Below are positions 1 through 5,977 of a DNA stretch of 6,814 nucleotides, in pieces. Origin of the DNA: Acinetobacter sp. (lineage in GTDB: Bacteria > Pseudomonadota > Gammaproteobacteria > Pseudomonadales > Moraxellaceae). Numbering within the stretch: position 1 is the stretch's first letter; each line of letters starts with the position of its first letter. The translations under genes and the position numbers were made by a program. The stretch spans positions 1 through 6,814 of the forward strand of contig JASLIY010000160.1 of the NCBI GenBank assembly GCA_030152675.1, read 5' to 3'. The notes under the pieces were generated by a model. That model searched no databases. It saw nothing but the letters and a program-made list of their open reading frames with translations, and was not told the DNA's origin.

Positions 1-59
1 GTGGACATTTAAATAACCGTCTCTGCGACTCATATATACGCTGAATATATTGATCTAGC

Positions 60-108
60 ATCAACACATAATGGCTTCATCATTTTGATGAGGCCTTTAT
101 GTATTGAT
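60..108. terminator. Long hairpin downstream of the LysR gene, possible terminator
   Basis: Bases 66-82 pair with 86-102 around a 3-base loop. The 17 positions are paired apart from one T-T mismatch and one G-T wobble, and the stem extends to 60/108 past one C-A mismatch. The core reads GGCTTCATCA / TGATGAGGCC. It lies about 80 bases past the LysR stop and could end that minus-strand transcript or a plus-strand gene left of the window. Neither side has a strong T run: TTTATG follows on plus and ATTATG on minus. Termination is therefore plausible but not certain. The rest of 1-189 is AT-rich; bases 1-12 read Val-Asp-Ile-stop in frame 1, which could be the end of a plus-strand gene but is too short to claim. 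Confidence 0.5.
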
Positions 109-189
109 TCGATCATTATTTAAATAAGATAAAATAAATGCAGTATTTAAAATATTATCGACTTTAGACGAAAGTGAAATGAATTTATT

Positions 190-1083
190 TTAACGCGGTG
201 GTTGGGTTTTCATCTTTTTAAAGTTTTCAATGAGATTATCTAAGGAAACCGTGTTTTTGCTATTTTTGTAGTTTAAATACAATTTGATTTTGGGCTGAAT
301 ATTGGTAAAGCGTTTAATCACGGTATTGCTGGTCGCAATGCCCTGAATAAAGTCGGGTAAAAGCGTCACGCCCATGCCCATATTGACATAGCTCATGGTG
401 ACAAAGGCATTTTCTGACTCCATCACAATATTAGGTTTAATATTATTTTTCTCAAAGATACTCAAGATCAGCGCTCTAAGTTCAGGCGCATGACTTTCTG
501 CCGGTAAAATAAAATCCACACCATTCAGTTCTTTCAGCGGCAGTTGTGAAAATTTATTCAATGGGTGATGTTGTGGCAGCACCAGCAGTAAATCTTCCTC
601 CAAGCATTCAACGCTCTCGATTTCATCGGTTTTAATATTGTTACGGGTAAAGGCCAGATCAATCTCGCCCCTTTCTAACTGTTGCAATAAGGCAGGGCCA
701 TTTTCACTGATCAGTTCGACTTTAACACTGGCGGCTTGGTCTTTGATGGCATCGAGGATAATGCTCGGGATTTTCACTTCAACCCCGATCAAGACCCCAA
801 TTTTGACTGTGGCATATTTGGCATTGAGTTTTTTGGCATAGTTTCTGGCTTTTTCTGCCTCGATTAAGGTTTTTTTGGCCTCTTGCAAAAATACCTCACC
901 GGCGGTGGTCAGTTTAAATACCCGTCCGCCGCGTTTAAACAGATCGACCCCAAGGTAGTCTTCTAAATCTTTCATTTGTTGGCTGAGTGAAGACTGTACC
1001 GTATGCAGTTTCTTGGCAGCAGAAACAAAACTCTGCTCTTCACTGATACTCATAAAATACTTTAAATGTCTTAAAGCAAGCAT
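190..1083 (-). CDS. LysR-type transcriptional regulator, HcaR-like
   Basis: This encodes a 297-residue LysR-family DNA-binding regulator, the usual length for the family. Residues 1-60 form the winged helix-turn-helix, with the HTH around 18-37 (SFVSAAKKLHTVQSSLSQQM) followed by the linker helix. The rest is a periplasmic-binding-protein-like effector domain. Its C-terminal part (PNIVMESENAFVTMSYVNMGMGVTLLPDF) closely recalls the matching stretch of E. coli HcaR, the activator for 3-phenylpropionate dioxygenase genes. That comparison is from memory, not an alignment. The frame stays open 48 codons further upstream, but the ATG at 1083 is preferred: it has AGAAGG six bases upstream (1090-1095) and starts with the typical MLALRHLKYF. 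The gene lies downstream of the transporter on the same strand, separated by a terminator, rather than divergent from its target as is usual for LysR regulators. Its effector is probably an aromatic acid or a pathway intermediate (inference). It looks slightly more AT-rich than the mhp genes. Confidence 0.93.
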   Translation of the reverse strand: MLALRHLKYFMSISEEQSFVSAAKKLHTVQSSLSQQMKDLEDYLGVDLFKRGGRVFKLTTAGEVFLQEAKKTLIEAEKARNYAKKLNAKYATVKIGVLIGVEVKIPSIILDAIKDQAASVKVELISENGPALLQQLERGEIDLAFTRNNIKTDEIESVECLEEDLLLVLPQHHPLNKFSQLPLKELNGVDFILPAESHAPELRALILSIFEKNNIKPNIVMESENAFVTMSYVNMGMGVTLLPDFIQGIATSNTVIKRFTNIQPKIKLYLNYKNSKNTVSLDNLIENFKKMKTQPPR

Positions 1084-1170
1084 GTTAAACCTTCTCTTGA
1101 CTGCACATACATCCGTGCCTGTGCAAAATCTTTGTGAACTCCATCTCACGATTGAGTGCTGGCTGGTGTA

Positions 1171-1202
1171 CAGGGTCGTTTGACCGAAATCAAACACCCC
1201 TG
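1171..1202 (-). promoter_or_regulatory. 32-base interrupted dyad in the LysR leader
   Basis: Two concentric perfect arms share one axis: CAGGG (1171-1175) with CCCTG (1198-1202), and GTTTGA (1178-1183) with TCAAAC (1190-1195). Two mismatched positions separate the arms, and the centre is 6 bases. It lies between the transporter terminator and the LysR start, roughly 90-120 bases upstream of the ATG, which is where an autoregulatory site would be expected. It could instead fold as an RNA hairpin in the leader. I found no convincing -35/-10 pair for the LysR gene in 1096-1216, so the position relative to the promoter is unknown. Confidence 0.4.
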
Positions 1203-1216
1203 ATTGAAATAACGAT

Positions 1217-1245
1217 AAAAAAGCCACCCCTCGATGAGAGGTAAC
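1217..1245 (-). terminator. Rho-independent terminator of the transporter gene
   Basis: Read on the minus strand, bases 1245 to 1223 form a 10-pair stem with a 3-base loop, including three G-U wobbles. The arms are GTTACCTCTC and GAGGGGTGGC, and six T follow immediately (plus-strand A run 1217-1222). It starts 27 bases after the transporter stop codon, so it should separate the transporter transcript from the LysR gene downstream and implies a separate LysR promoter. Confidence 0.75.
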
Positions 1246-1271
1246 TTATTCACGTTGATCACGAATGAAGT

Positions 1272-2525
1272 TTAAGACGATGACGTCACTGGATTCGTTA
1301 CACTGGCTTGCGTCTGTGGCTGTTCAAGTTTCCGCGACAACCACATCATGATCACGGCGGACAATACAATCCCCGGGATCGCGGCAGTAAATACTCCCGA
1401 TGCACCTGCACCGGATGCGATGATCACGCCTGCTATGGCTGGCCCTAACATCGCCCCCACACGTCCAATCGCAGACGCTGCACCGACACCTGTTCCGCGA
1501 AGATGCGTGGGATAAACAAAACTACCGTAGGCATATAACACCCCTTGCCCACCGATGGTAAATGTCCCAGTTAATGCGGCTGCCATATAAATGGTATTTA
1601 AACTGGTGGCTGCATTTAAACTGAGTAAACCGGCTAAAATCCCCAAGTACATGATGCCGATCACCACAACTTTGTTCCAACGGTCGATTAAAATGCCCAA
1701 GACGATGGTGCCGAAGAAAGCCCCGATCATAAAGAACACTTGCGCCATACTGCCCTGCTGTCGACTGAAACCCAGCTCCATAAACAGAGAAGGTAACCAG
1801 CTCAACATGATGTAAACCACCATCAAGGTGAAAAAGTAACTCACCCACAACAGCACGGTTCGACCTAGATATTGCGCATTGAAGATGACTTTAAAACCCC
1901 CTTCAGGACGCTGTGTATCCACTTTGCTTTTCATGGATTGGATAAATTCTTTTGATTCAGGCAAGGCATAAATCATCAATGGGATCACCAATAACGGTAA
2001 AATGCCCCCCAAATAAAAAATCGTTTTCCAATCACCGCTGGCATCATAAGCTGCCCAAAAAGACAGAATTAATGCCCCAACCGGTAAACCACAATACATC
2101 AGCCCCACGGCACGACCGCGATTTTCAGCACTGGTCGCCTCGGAAGCCAAAGTAATTAAATTCGGTAATGCTGCGCCCATCCCCACACCCGCTAAAAAGC
2201 GCACTGCGAGTAAGCTATAAAAAGAGTTTACCCAGACGGTCATCAAGGTAAAGACAGCAAAAATAGCCACAGACCAGATCAGGACTTTTTTACGCCCGAC
2301 TTTATCGGCATAGCGTCCGCCAAATAAAGTCCCGGGTAACAATCCAAAAATGCCTGCGCTAAAAAACACCCCCAGTTGTTCAGGACTCAGCGAAAAATAT
2401 TGCTTCAATCCTGAGGCTGCAATACCTGCCGCCTGTAGATCGACCCCTTCAATCACAGCGATGACAAAGCATAAAAATACCGTGATCTTCGACGTGTTTT
2501 TGGTGTCTTGATTTGCTTGAACCAT
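1272..2525 (-). CDS. mhpT: MFS aromatic acid:H+ symporter, MhpT-like
   Basis: This encodes a 417-residue inner-membrane transporter of the major facilitator superfamily, aromatic acid:H+ symporter group, with about 12 hydrophobic helices. Key landmarks are EGVDLQAAGIA in helix 1 (about 26-36, with the Asp conserved in this group), GLLPGTLFGGRYADKVGRKK (61-80, MFS motif A between helices 2 and 3), and a motif-A-like repeat GILIDRWNK (277-285) in the second half. The sequences LMYCGLPVGA, LLWVSYFFTLMVVY and GGQGVLYA match E. coli MhpT, the 3-(3-hydroxyphenyl)propionate carrier, as I remember it. The likely substrate is therefore a hydroxyphenylpropionate or related aromatic acid (inference). 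The frame stays open to 2579, but the ATG at 2525 is preferred because AAAGGA lies eight bases upstream (2534-2539) and the protein then matches family length. It has its own terminator and is separated from mhpE by 385 bases containing a strong terminator, so it is transcribed apart from mhpDFE. Confidence 0.9.
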   Translation of the reverse strand: MVQANQDTKNTSKITVFLCFVIAVIEGVDLQAAGIAASGLKQYFSLSPEQLGVFFSAGIFGLLPGTLFGGRYADKVGRKKVLIWSVAIFAVFTLMTVWVNSFYSLLAVRFLAGVGMGAALPNLITLASEATSAENRGRAVGLMYCGLPVGALILSFWAAYDASGDWKTIFYLGGILPLLVIPLMIYALPESKEFIQSMKSKVDTQRPEGGFKVIFNAQYLGRTVLLWVSYFFTLMVVYIMLSWLPSLFMELGFSRQQGSMAQVFFMIGAFFGTIVLGILIDRWNKVVVIGIMYLGILAGLLSLNAATSLNTIYMAAALTGTFTIGGQGVLYAYGSFVYPTHLRGTGVGAASAIGRVGAMLGPAIAGVIIASGAGASGVFTAAIPGIVLSAVIMMWLSRKLEQPQTQASVTNPVTSSS

Positions 2526-2560
2526 GTCGACTTTCCTTTGTCTTAACATACAAGGAATAG

Positions 2561-2573
2561 TTACATTATGTAA
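2561..2573. promoter_or_regulatory. Perfect 13-base palindrome of T-N11-A type, candidate LysR box
   Basis: TTACATTATGTAA is a perfect dyad (TTACAT / ATGTAA around a central T). It starts 36 bases upstream of the transporter ATG. LysR-type regulators typically bind dyads containing T-N11-A, and this sequence meets that pattern exactly. It overlaps the only, weak, -35-like element seen here. Use by the LysR regulator encoded next to the transporter is an inference. Confidence 0.45.
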
Positions 2574-2592
2574 ATTCAAGCAGTAGTTAGAC

Positions 2593-2611
2593 TAAGGTGC
2601 GATTGACCTTA
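2593..2611. promoter_or_regulatory. 19-base dyad TAAGGT-N7-ACCTTA
   Basis: TAAGGT (2593-2598) and ACCTTA (2606-2611) are perfect inverted repeats around a 7-base centre, 68-86 bases upstream of the transporter ATG. The centre-to-centre distance to the dyad at 2561-2573 is 35 bases. The size and symmetry suit a dimeric regulator. A small RNA hairpin is the alternative, but no T run follows it on either strand. Confidence 0.4.
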
Positions 2612-2631
2612 ATTTAACCACATCAAAAAAA

Positions 2632-2653
2632 TATATTGTTATATATCAATATA
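2632..2653. promoter_or_regulatory. AT-rich dyad TATATTG-N8-CAATATA
   Basis: TATATTG (2632-2638) and CAATATA (2647-2653) form a perfect 7-base inverted repeat around TTATATAT. In such AT-rich DNA symmetric runs arise easily, so this is weaker than the two dyads nearer the gene. It may simply mark an easily melted promoter segment or a site for an architectural protein. Confidence 0.25.
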
Positions 2654-2791
2654 CATATACTGGGAGTTATTCAAATCAGCACAGCTGCGATCTAATTTTT
2701 ATATGACTGATGCAGATGGGAGAATGCATTAATACTTATATTACCTTGTTGCATCTGAGTTTAATATCAATCCAAGGTCGTAGCGCCTCGG

Positions 2792-2834
2792 TTTTAAAAA
2801 CAAAAAAAACACTCACCAGCAGTACTGATGAGTG
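2792..2834 (-). terminator. Strong rho-independent terminator of mhpDFE
   Basis: On the minus strand CACTCATCAG (2834-2825) pairs with CTGGTGAGTG (2819-2810), giving 10 pairs with one U-G wobble around the 5-base loop TACTG. Eight T follow, then GTTTTT. It lies about 77 bases past the mhpE stop. It is the clearest terminator in the window and marks the operon end. Confidence 0.9.
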
Positions 2835-2849
2835 CAAAGTCGAAAAGAC

Positions 2850-2889
2850 AAAAAACAATCGCGCTGCTAAACGCTAGCAACCAACGATT
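2850..2889 (-). terminator. Possible weaker terminator just after mhpE
   Basis: On the minus strand TGCTA / TAGCA (2879-2875 with 2869-2865) forms a 5-pair inner stem. AATCG / CGATT (2889-2885 with 2861-2857) can close an outer stem across an asymmetric internal loop. A G and then six T follow (plus-strand A run 2850-2855). It lies about 20 bases past the mhpE stop, ahead of the stronger terminator. The stem is short and interrupted, so it may act only as a pause or a 3'-end protecting structure. Confidence 0.35.
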
Positions 2890-2910
2890 AAAAACATCAA
2901 TGACCTGCGC

Positions 2911-3933
2911 TTAAACTGCCGCAGCTTGTTTGGCTTTGGCCATGGTCAAAGCCAAATCTTCGATCATATCTTCCTGACCGCCGACAGTACCACGACGCCC
3001 AAGTTCCATCAGGATCTCACGCGCTGGCACGCCATATTGAGCTTCTGCGCGTTTGGCAAATAACAAGAAAGATGAATACACCCCAGCATAGCCCAAGGTC
3101 GCAGCATCACGATCAGCACGGATCGGATTCAACATCATTGGGATCACCAAGTCTTCAGCAATATCTTGCACTTGGAACAGATCAACCCCAGTTTCCAAGC
3201 CCATACGATTCGCCACGGCGATAAACAGTTCGAGTGGTGTATTCCCCGCACCCGCACCGAGACCTGCTGCAGCCAAGTCAACTCGGATCGCGCCCGCATC
3301 TACGGCTGCAACCGTATTGGCAACGCCCATGCCCAAGTTATGATGACCATGGAAACCAATTTCAATCTTGGCATCCAAATGCTGACGCAACAGACCGATC
3401 CGCGCAGTCACATCATTCGGCAGCATATAACCTGCAGAATCGGTGACATAAATACAGTTCGCACCGTAGCTGACCATTTTCTTGGCTTCTTCAAGGAGTT
3501 TTTCTGGGCTGGCCATATGCGCCAACATCAAGAAACCCACCGTATCCATATCCAATTTACGCGCTGCAGTAATGTGCTGTTCAGATACGTCTGCTTCAGT
3601 ACAATGCGTTGCCACACGAATGGTCGATACCCCAATCTCATGTGCCATTTTCAAATGATCAACCGTACCAATCCCAGGGATCAACAAGGCAGATACTTTG
3701 GCCTGCTTCATGCGTGGAACCACAGCAGTCAAATACTGCTCATCGGTCGCCGCAGCAAAACCATAGTTCACCGATGAACCACCGAGACCGTCACCATGTG
3801 TGACTTCGATCAAGGGAACGCCCGCAGCATCGAGTGCCGTGGAGATTGCAATCATTTGCTCGATGCTGGTTTGATGGCGCTGCGGATGCATGCCATCACG
3901 TAAAGTCATATCATGAACAATAATCTTAGACAT
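2911..3933 (-). CDS. mhpE: 4-hydroxy-2-oxovalerate aldolase
   Basis: This encodes a 340-residue class II pyruvate aldolase that splits 4-hydroxy-2-oxovalerate into pyruvate and acetaldehyde. The N-terminal TIM barrel (to about 265) has [14 protein letters not shown] at 8-21, holding the catalytic Arg12, metal ligand Asp13 and the His residues at 16 and 20. HGHHN at 195-199 supplies metal ligands His195 and His197. The C-terminal communication domain has GYAGVYSSF at 281-289, including the conserved active-site Tyr286, and ends in the family's GGQEDMI. Residue roles are assigned by comparison with the characterised DmpG/BphI enzymes. The length fits E. coli MhpE (337 residues), and DmpG is also similar. 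In the family the enzyme is complexed with the acylating aldehyde dehydrogenase, and acetaldehyde passes through an internal tunnel. The mhpF gene stops 11 bases upstream, and AAGGAG overlaps that stop, indicating coupled translation. The ATG at 3933 is well supported by that site. Confidence 0.96.
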   Translation of the reverse strand: MSKIIVHDMTLRDGMHPQRHQTSIEQMIAISTALDAAGVPLIEVTHGDGLGGSSVNYGFAAATDEQYLTAVVPRMKQAKVSALLIPGIGTVDHLKMAHEIGVSTIRVATHCTEADVSEQHITAARKLDMDTVGFLMLAHMASPEKLLEEAKKMVSYGANCIYVTDSAGYMLPNDVTARIGLLRQHLDAKIEIGFHGHHNLGMGVANTVAAVDAGAIRVDLAAAGLGAGAGNTPLELFIAVANRMGLETGVDLFQVQDIAEDLVIPMMLNPIRADRDAATLGYAGVYSSFLLFAKRAEAQYGVPAREILMELGRRGTVGGQEDMIEDLALTMAKAKQAAAV

Positions 3934-3940
3934 TCGGATG

Positions 3941-3946
3941 CTCCTT
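3941..3946 (-). promoter_or_regulatory. mhpE ribosome binding site overlapping the mhpF stop codon
   Basis: On the minus strand the mhpF stop and the mhpE Shine-Dalgarno share bases in TAAGGAG, with AAGGAG seven bases before the mhpE ATG. A ribosome finishing mhpF therefore sits on the mhpE initiation site. This suggests coupling that keeps the two partner subunits near equal amounts. Confidence 0.8.
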
Positions 3947-4853
3947 AAACCGCTGTGGGTGCCAATAAACGTGCTGCAAACATTTCAGCTGTTCTCGCCG
4001 CCGCAGCGGTCATGATATCGAGGTTGCCGGCATAAACTGGCAAGAAATCACCCAAGCCTTGAACTTCGAGAAATACTGAAACGCGTTTGCCATCAAATAC
4101 CGGACCATTGACCAAGGTATAACCCGGCACATATTTTTGTACTTCTGCAATCATGGCCTGAATAGATGCACGAATCGCGTCCTGTGCAGCCTGATCAGGT
4201 TCAGCCTCGAGTAAGCAATGCACGGTATCGCGCATCATCAACGGTGGCTCAGCAGGATTGACGATAATAATCGCCTTGCCTTGTTTGGCGCCGCCGATTT
4301 TCTCAATCGCGCCAGCGGTGGTACGGGTAAATTCATCAATATTTTTACGCGTTCCTGGCCCTACAGATTTGGTTGAAACCGTCGCAATAATTTCAGCGTA
4401 GTCCACGGCTTGTACTTGAGAGATCGCAGCCACCATTGGAATCGTGGCTTGTCCACCACAGGTCACCATATTGACGTTTTGCGGACTGTTTTCAGCTGCC
4501 AATAAGGCATCCAAATTCACTGGCGGCACACAGAACGGGCCAATCGCAGCAGGTGTTAAGTCGATCATCAACACACCGAGTTCATTTAACTTACGGCTGT
4601 TCTCAGCATGGACATAGGCAGAGGTTGCATCGAATGCAATCTGGATCTCATCTTCCAAGATATGTGGCAACAAGCCATCTACCCCGTCTGCTGTGGTTTT
4701 GAGCCCCATCTTGGCGGCACGAATCAACCCCTCAGACTGTGGATCGATTCCGACCATCCAAACCGGCTCAAGCAGCTCACTGCGTTGTAATTTATACAGC
4801 AAATCCGTTCCGATATTACCCGGTCCAATCAATGCGCATTTAATCTTCTTCAT
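3945..4853 (-). CDS. mhpF: Acetaldehyde dehydrogenase (acylating)
   Basis: This encodes a 302-residue NAD- and CoA-dependent dehydrogenase converting acetaldehyde to acetyl-CoA, the last step of the pathway. The N-terminal Rossmann fold shows GPGNIGTDL (10-18) and a strand ending in GIDP, where Asp37 should contact NAD. The catalytic Cys132 lies in [11 protein letters not shown] (129-139), matching the acyl-enzyme cysteine of Dmp[18 protein letters not shown] (160-176) and [13 protein letters not shown] (199-211, with the conserved Asp209) follow as in the family. The length is normal and no key residue is missing. In DmpFG-type enzymes this protein binds the aldolase and receives acetaldehyde by channelling, and the adjoining mhpE fits that. 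The ATG at 4853 has AGAGGGG (4860-4866) six bases upstream. The gap from mhpD is 18 bases, so this is the middle gene of one operon. The homolog DmpF would be named the same way functionally. Confidence 0.96.
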   Translation of the reverse strand: MKKIKCALIGPGNIGTDLLYKLQRSELLEPVWMVGIDPQSEGLIRAAKMGLKTTADGVDGLLPHILEDEIQIAFDATSAYVHAENSRKLNELGVLMIDLTPAAIGPFCVPPVNLDALLAAENSPQNVNMVTCGGQATIPMVAAISQVQAVDYAEIIATVSTKSVGPGTRKNIDEFTRTTAGAIEKIGGAKQGKAIIIVNPAEPPLMMRDTVHCLLEAEPDQAAQDAIRASIQAMIAEVQKYVPGYTLVNGPVFDGKRVSVFLEVQGLGDFLPVYAGNLDIMTAAAARTAEMFAARLLAPTAV

Positions 4854-4871
4854 GTTGTTCCCCTCTACGAC

Positions 4872-5675
4872 TCAAGCTTCGCTGGCCGCAAATTTTGCTG
4901 ACACTGTGCCAAAACCGTCGATCTCAACTGTAAAATCGTCGCCCGCTTTGGCCACCACCATCGGCCCCAATGCGCCTGTTAATACGATGTCACCCGCCAA
5001 CAAAGGACGGCCGCGACGTACCATTTCATCGGCGAGCCACACTGCGGCATTTAAAGGATTGCCGAGACACGCGGCGCCCTTGCCTTCAGAAACCACTTGG
5101 CCGGCATTGCTCATCTGCATCGTGCAGTTGACCAAGTCCAAGTGTTCGAGTGCAACTGGACGTGAACCCAAGACAAAGGCCGCAGAAGAGGCGTTATCCG
5201 CAACCGTATCGACGATGGAAATTTTCCAGTTTTCAATACGGCTATCGACGATCTCAATCGCAGGCAGTGCATATGCTGTCGCGCTAATAATGTCGGCATA
5301 GCTGTGTTGGCTTGCGGTCAAATCCTGCTTTAATACCAAGGCGATTTCTGCCTCGACTTTAGGCTGTAAAAAAGCAGTGATATCAATCACCTCACCATCG
5401 CCATAGGCCATGTCGGCAAACAACATGCCGAAGTCAGGTTGATCGACGCCCAATTGAGCTTGAACCACTTTTGAGGTTAAGCCGATTTTACGGCCCACCA
5501 AACGGCGACCCTGTTCTAAGGCAACCGCGGTATTGAAATCTTGAACAGCATAAGCGATATCGACATCGGCACTTTCCCCACCCAACTGTGGACGCACGGG
5601 TGCGATCGCCTGAAGAGTGCGCTCAGCCTGTTGCAGTGCGGCGGCGACGGATGGAACGACAGCGGAATTGGACAT
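4872..5675 (-). CDS. mhpD: 2-keto-4-pentenoate hydratase (2-hydroxypentadienoate hydratase)
   Basis: This encodes a 267-residue fumarylacetoacetate-hydrolase-fold enzyme that adds water to 2-hydroxypenta-2,4-dienoate to give 4-hydroxy-2-oxovalerate. Conserved blocks are GRKIGLTSK (61-69), LGVDQPDFGMLFADM (75-89), LQPKVEAEIALVL (103-115), VDTVADNAS (155-163), CLGNPLNAAVWLA (203-215) and GDIVLTGALGPMV (228-240). Glu108, Glu110 and Glu141 correspond to the divalent-metal ligands reported for E. coli MhpD. The blocks match that protein (269 residues) closely from memory. The related 4-oxalocrotonate decarboxylase (DmpH/XylI) shares the fold and is the main alternative, but no tautomerase or semialdehyde dehydrogenase gene is nearby. 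I take the ATG at 5675, which has AAGGAA six bases upstream (5682-5687), over an in-frame TTG directly before it. It is the first gene of the mhpDFE operon and begins after a 410-base divergent spacer. Confidence 0.93.
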   Translation of the reverse strand: MSNSAVVPSVAAALQQAERTLQAIAPVRPQLGGESADVDIAYAVQDFNTAVALEQGRRLVGRKIGLTSKVVQAQLGVDQPDFGMLFADMAYGDGEVIDITAFLQPKVEAEIALVLKQDLTASQHSYADIISATAYALPAIEIVDSRIENWKISIVDTVADNASSAAFVLGSRPVALEHLDLVNCTMQMSNAGQVVSEGKGAACLGNPLNAAVWLADEMVRRGRPLLAGDIVLTGALGPMVVAKAGDDFTVEIDGFGTVSAKFAASEA

Positions 5676-5697
5676 CAACGTTTCCTTGAACTGTAAA

Positions 5698-5725
5698 ATT
5701 GAAGAAAAACGTTTTTGATCGTCAA
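5698..5725 (-). promoter_or_regulatory. mhpDp: Candidate sigma70 promoter for mhpDFE
   Basis: On the minus strand TTGACG (5725-5720) is followed after 16 bases by TTCAAT (5703-5698), matching five of six and four of six consensus positions. Transcription would start near 5691, giving a leader of about 15 bases that still holds the ribosome binding site. The weak -10 and short spacer suit a promoter needing an activator, and the dyad block lies directly upstream. Other starts further up in 5776-5990 cannot be excluded. Confidence 0.35.
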
Positions 5726-5799
5726 CGCGTAGTGATCACGTGAGGTGTACAGCGCATACAAGCGCTACGCGATAGAGAGACTCCATGCTCAAGACGATC
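5717..5799. promoter_or_regulatory. Nested inverted repeats upstream of mhpD, candidate operator block
   Basis: Several symmetric elements crowd here: GATCGTC (5717-5723) with GACGATC (5793-5799), CGCGTAG (5726-5732) with CTACGCG (5765-5771), AGCGC (5751-5755) with GCGCT (5762-5766), and the palindromes TGATCA (5733-5738) and CACGTG (5737-5742). AGCGC also recurs as a direct repeat ten bases apart (5751 and 5761), one helical turn. Most of the block lies immediately upstream of the candidate -35, where activators bind. An MhpR-like IclR protein or the LysR regulator are possible partners; neither link is shown by the sequence. Confidence 0.4.
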
Positions 5800-5925
5800 A
5801 TGAATAGGAACTGCAGAATATAGATCTTTGCGATGTACGAACGACGCTCCGTGTATGATTCTCAGCAATCCCTAAAAAACGTATATATTCATAAGCCATC
5901 AAAGAATCTGAAATTTAAGCGCTTT

Positions 5926-5954
5926 ATGCCAATACTTATTTTATGCTCTACAAT
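5926..5954 (+). promoter_or_regulatory. Candidate sigma70 promoter for the DUF1345 gene
   Basis: ATGCCA (5926-5931, four of six) is followed after exactly 17 bases by TACAAT (5949-5954, five of six). Transcription would begin near 5961, giving a leader of about 125 bases containing the competing inverted repeats at 6011-6057. No better pair was found between here and the start codon. Confidence 0.4.
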
Positions 5955-5977
5955 AGCTACTATCTATTAATGCCAAT
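5926..5977. repeat. Direct octamer repeat ATGCCAAT flanking the DUF1345 promoter -10
   Basis: ATGCCAAT occurs at 5926-5933 and again at 5970-5977, 44 bases apart, close to four helical turns. The first copy overlaps the candidate -35 and the second lies just after the predicted start. The second copy is part of a tandem AATGCC AATGCC (5969-5980). The layout would suit a regulator binding both sides of the promoter, but an 8-base repeat can also occur by chance. Confidence 0.3.

Larger units (their letters stand above)
2526..2791 (-). promoter_or_regulatory. AT-rich control region upstream of the transporter gene
   Basis: This stretch lies between the mhpDFE terminator and the transporter start and holds no credible gene. 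It is strongly AT-rich, particularly 2625-2660, and contains three separate perfect dyads listed individually. One weak promoter match on the minus strand is TTTACA (2569-2574), an 18-base spacer, then TATGTT (2545-2550). That would leave a leader of only about 12 bases, so I do not rely on it. The real start may lie further upstream. Confidence 0.55.

Noticed and set aside
1084..1227. 48-residue N-terminal extension of the LysR regulator
   Set aside because: The extension runs into the transporter terminator stem, lacks LysR-like sequence, and the ATG at 1083 has a good ribosome site and the standard family N-terminus.
2526..2579. 18-residue N-terminal extension of the transporter
   Set aside because: The ATG at 2525 has a well-spaced AAAGGA and gives the normal MhpT length; the extension would cover the T-N11-A dyad and has no initiation site.
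3166..3777. 203-codon plus-strand open frame antisense to mhpE
   Set aside because: It lies wholly inside the aldolase gene, has no ribosome site and translates to a Cys/His/Arg-rich sequence with no recognisable family, as expected for an antisense shadow.
4693..5301. 202-codon plus-strand open frame spanning the mhpF-mhpD junction
   Set aside because: It is antisense to two well-supported genes, with no initiation signal and low-complexity Ser/Ala/Thr-rich translation; it reflects codon bias of the real genes.
5725..5873. Remnant of a lost catabolic gene upstream of mhpD
   Set aside because: The open minus-strand frame shows no motif of MhpC, MhpB or any transposase, and has no start signal, so there is no sequence support for a pseudogene.
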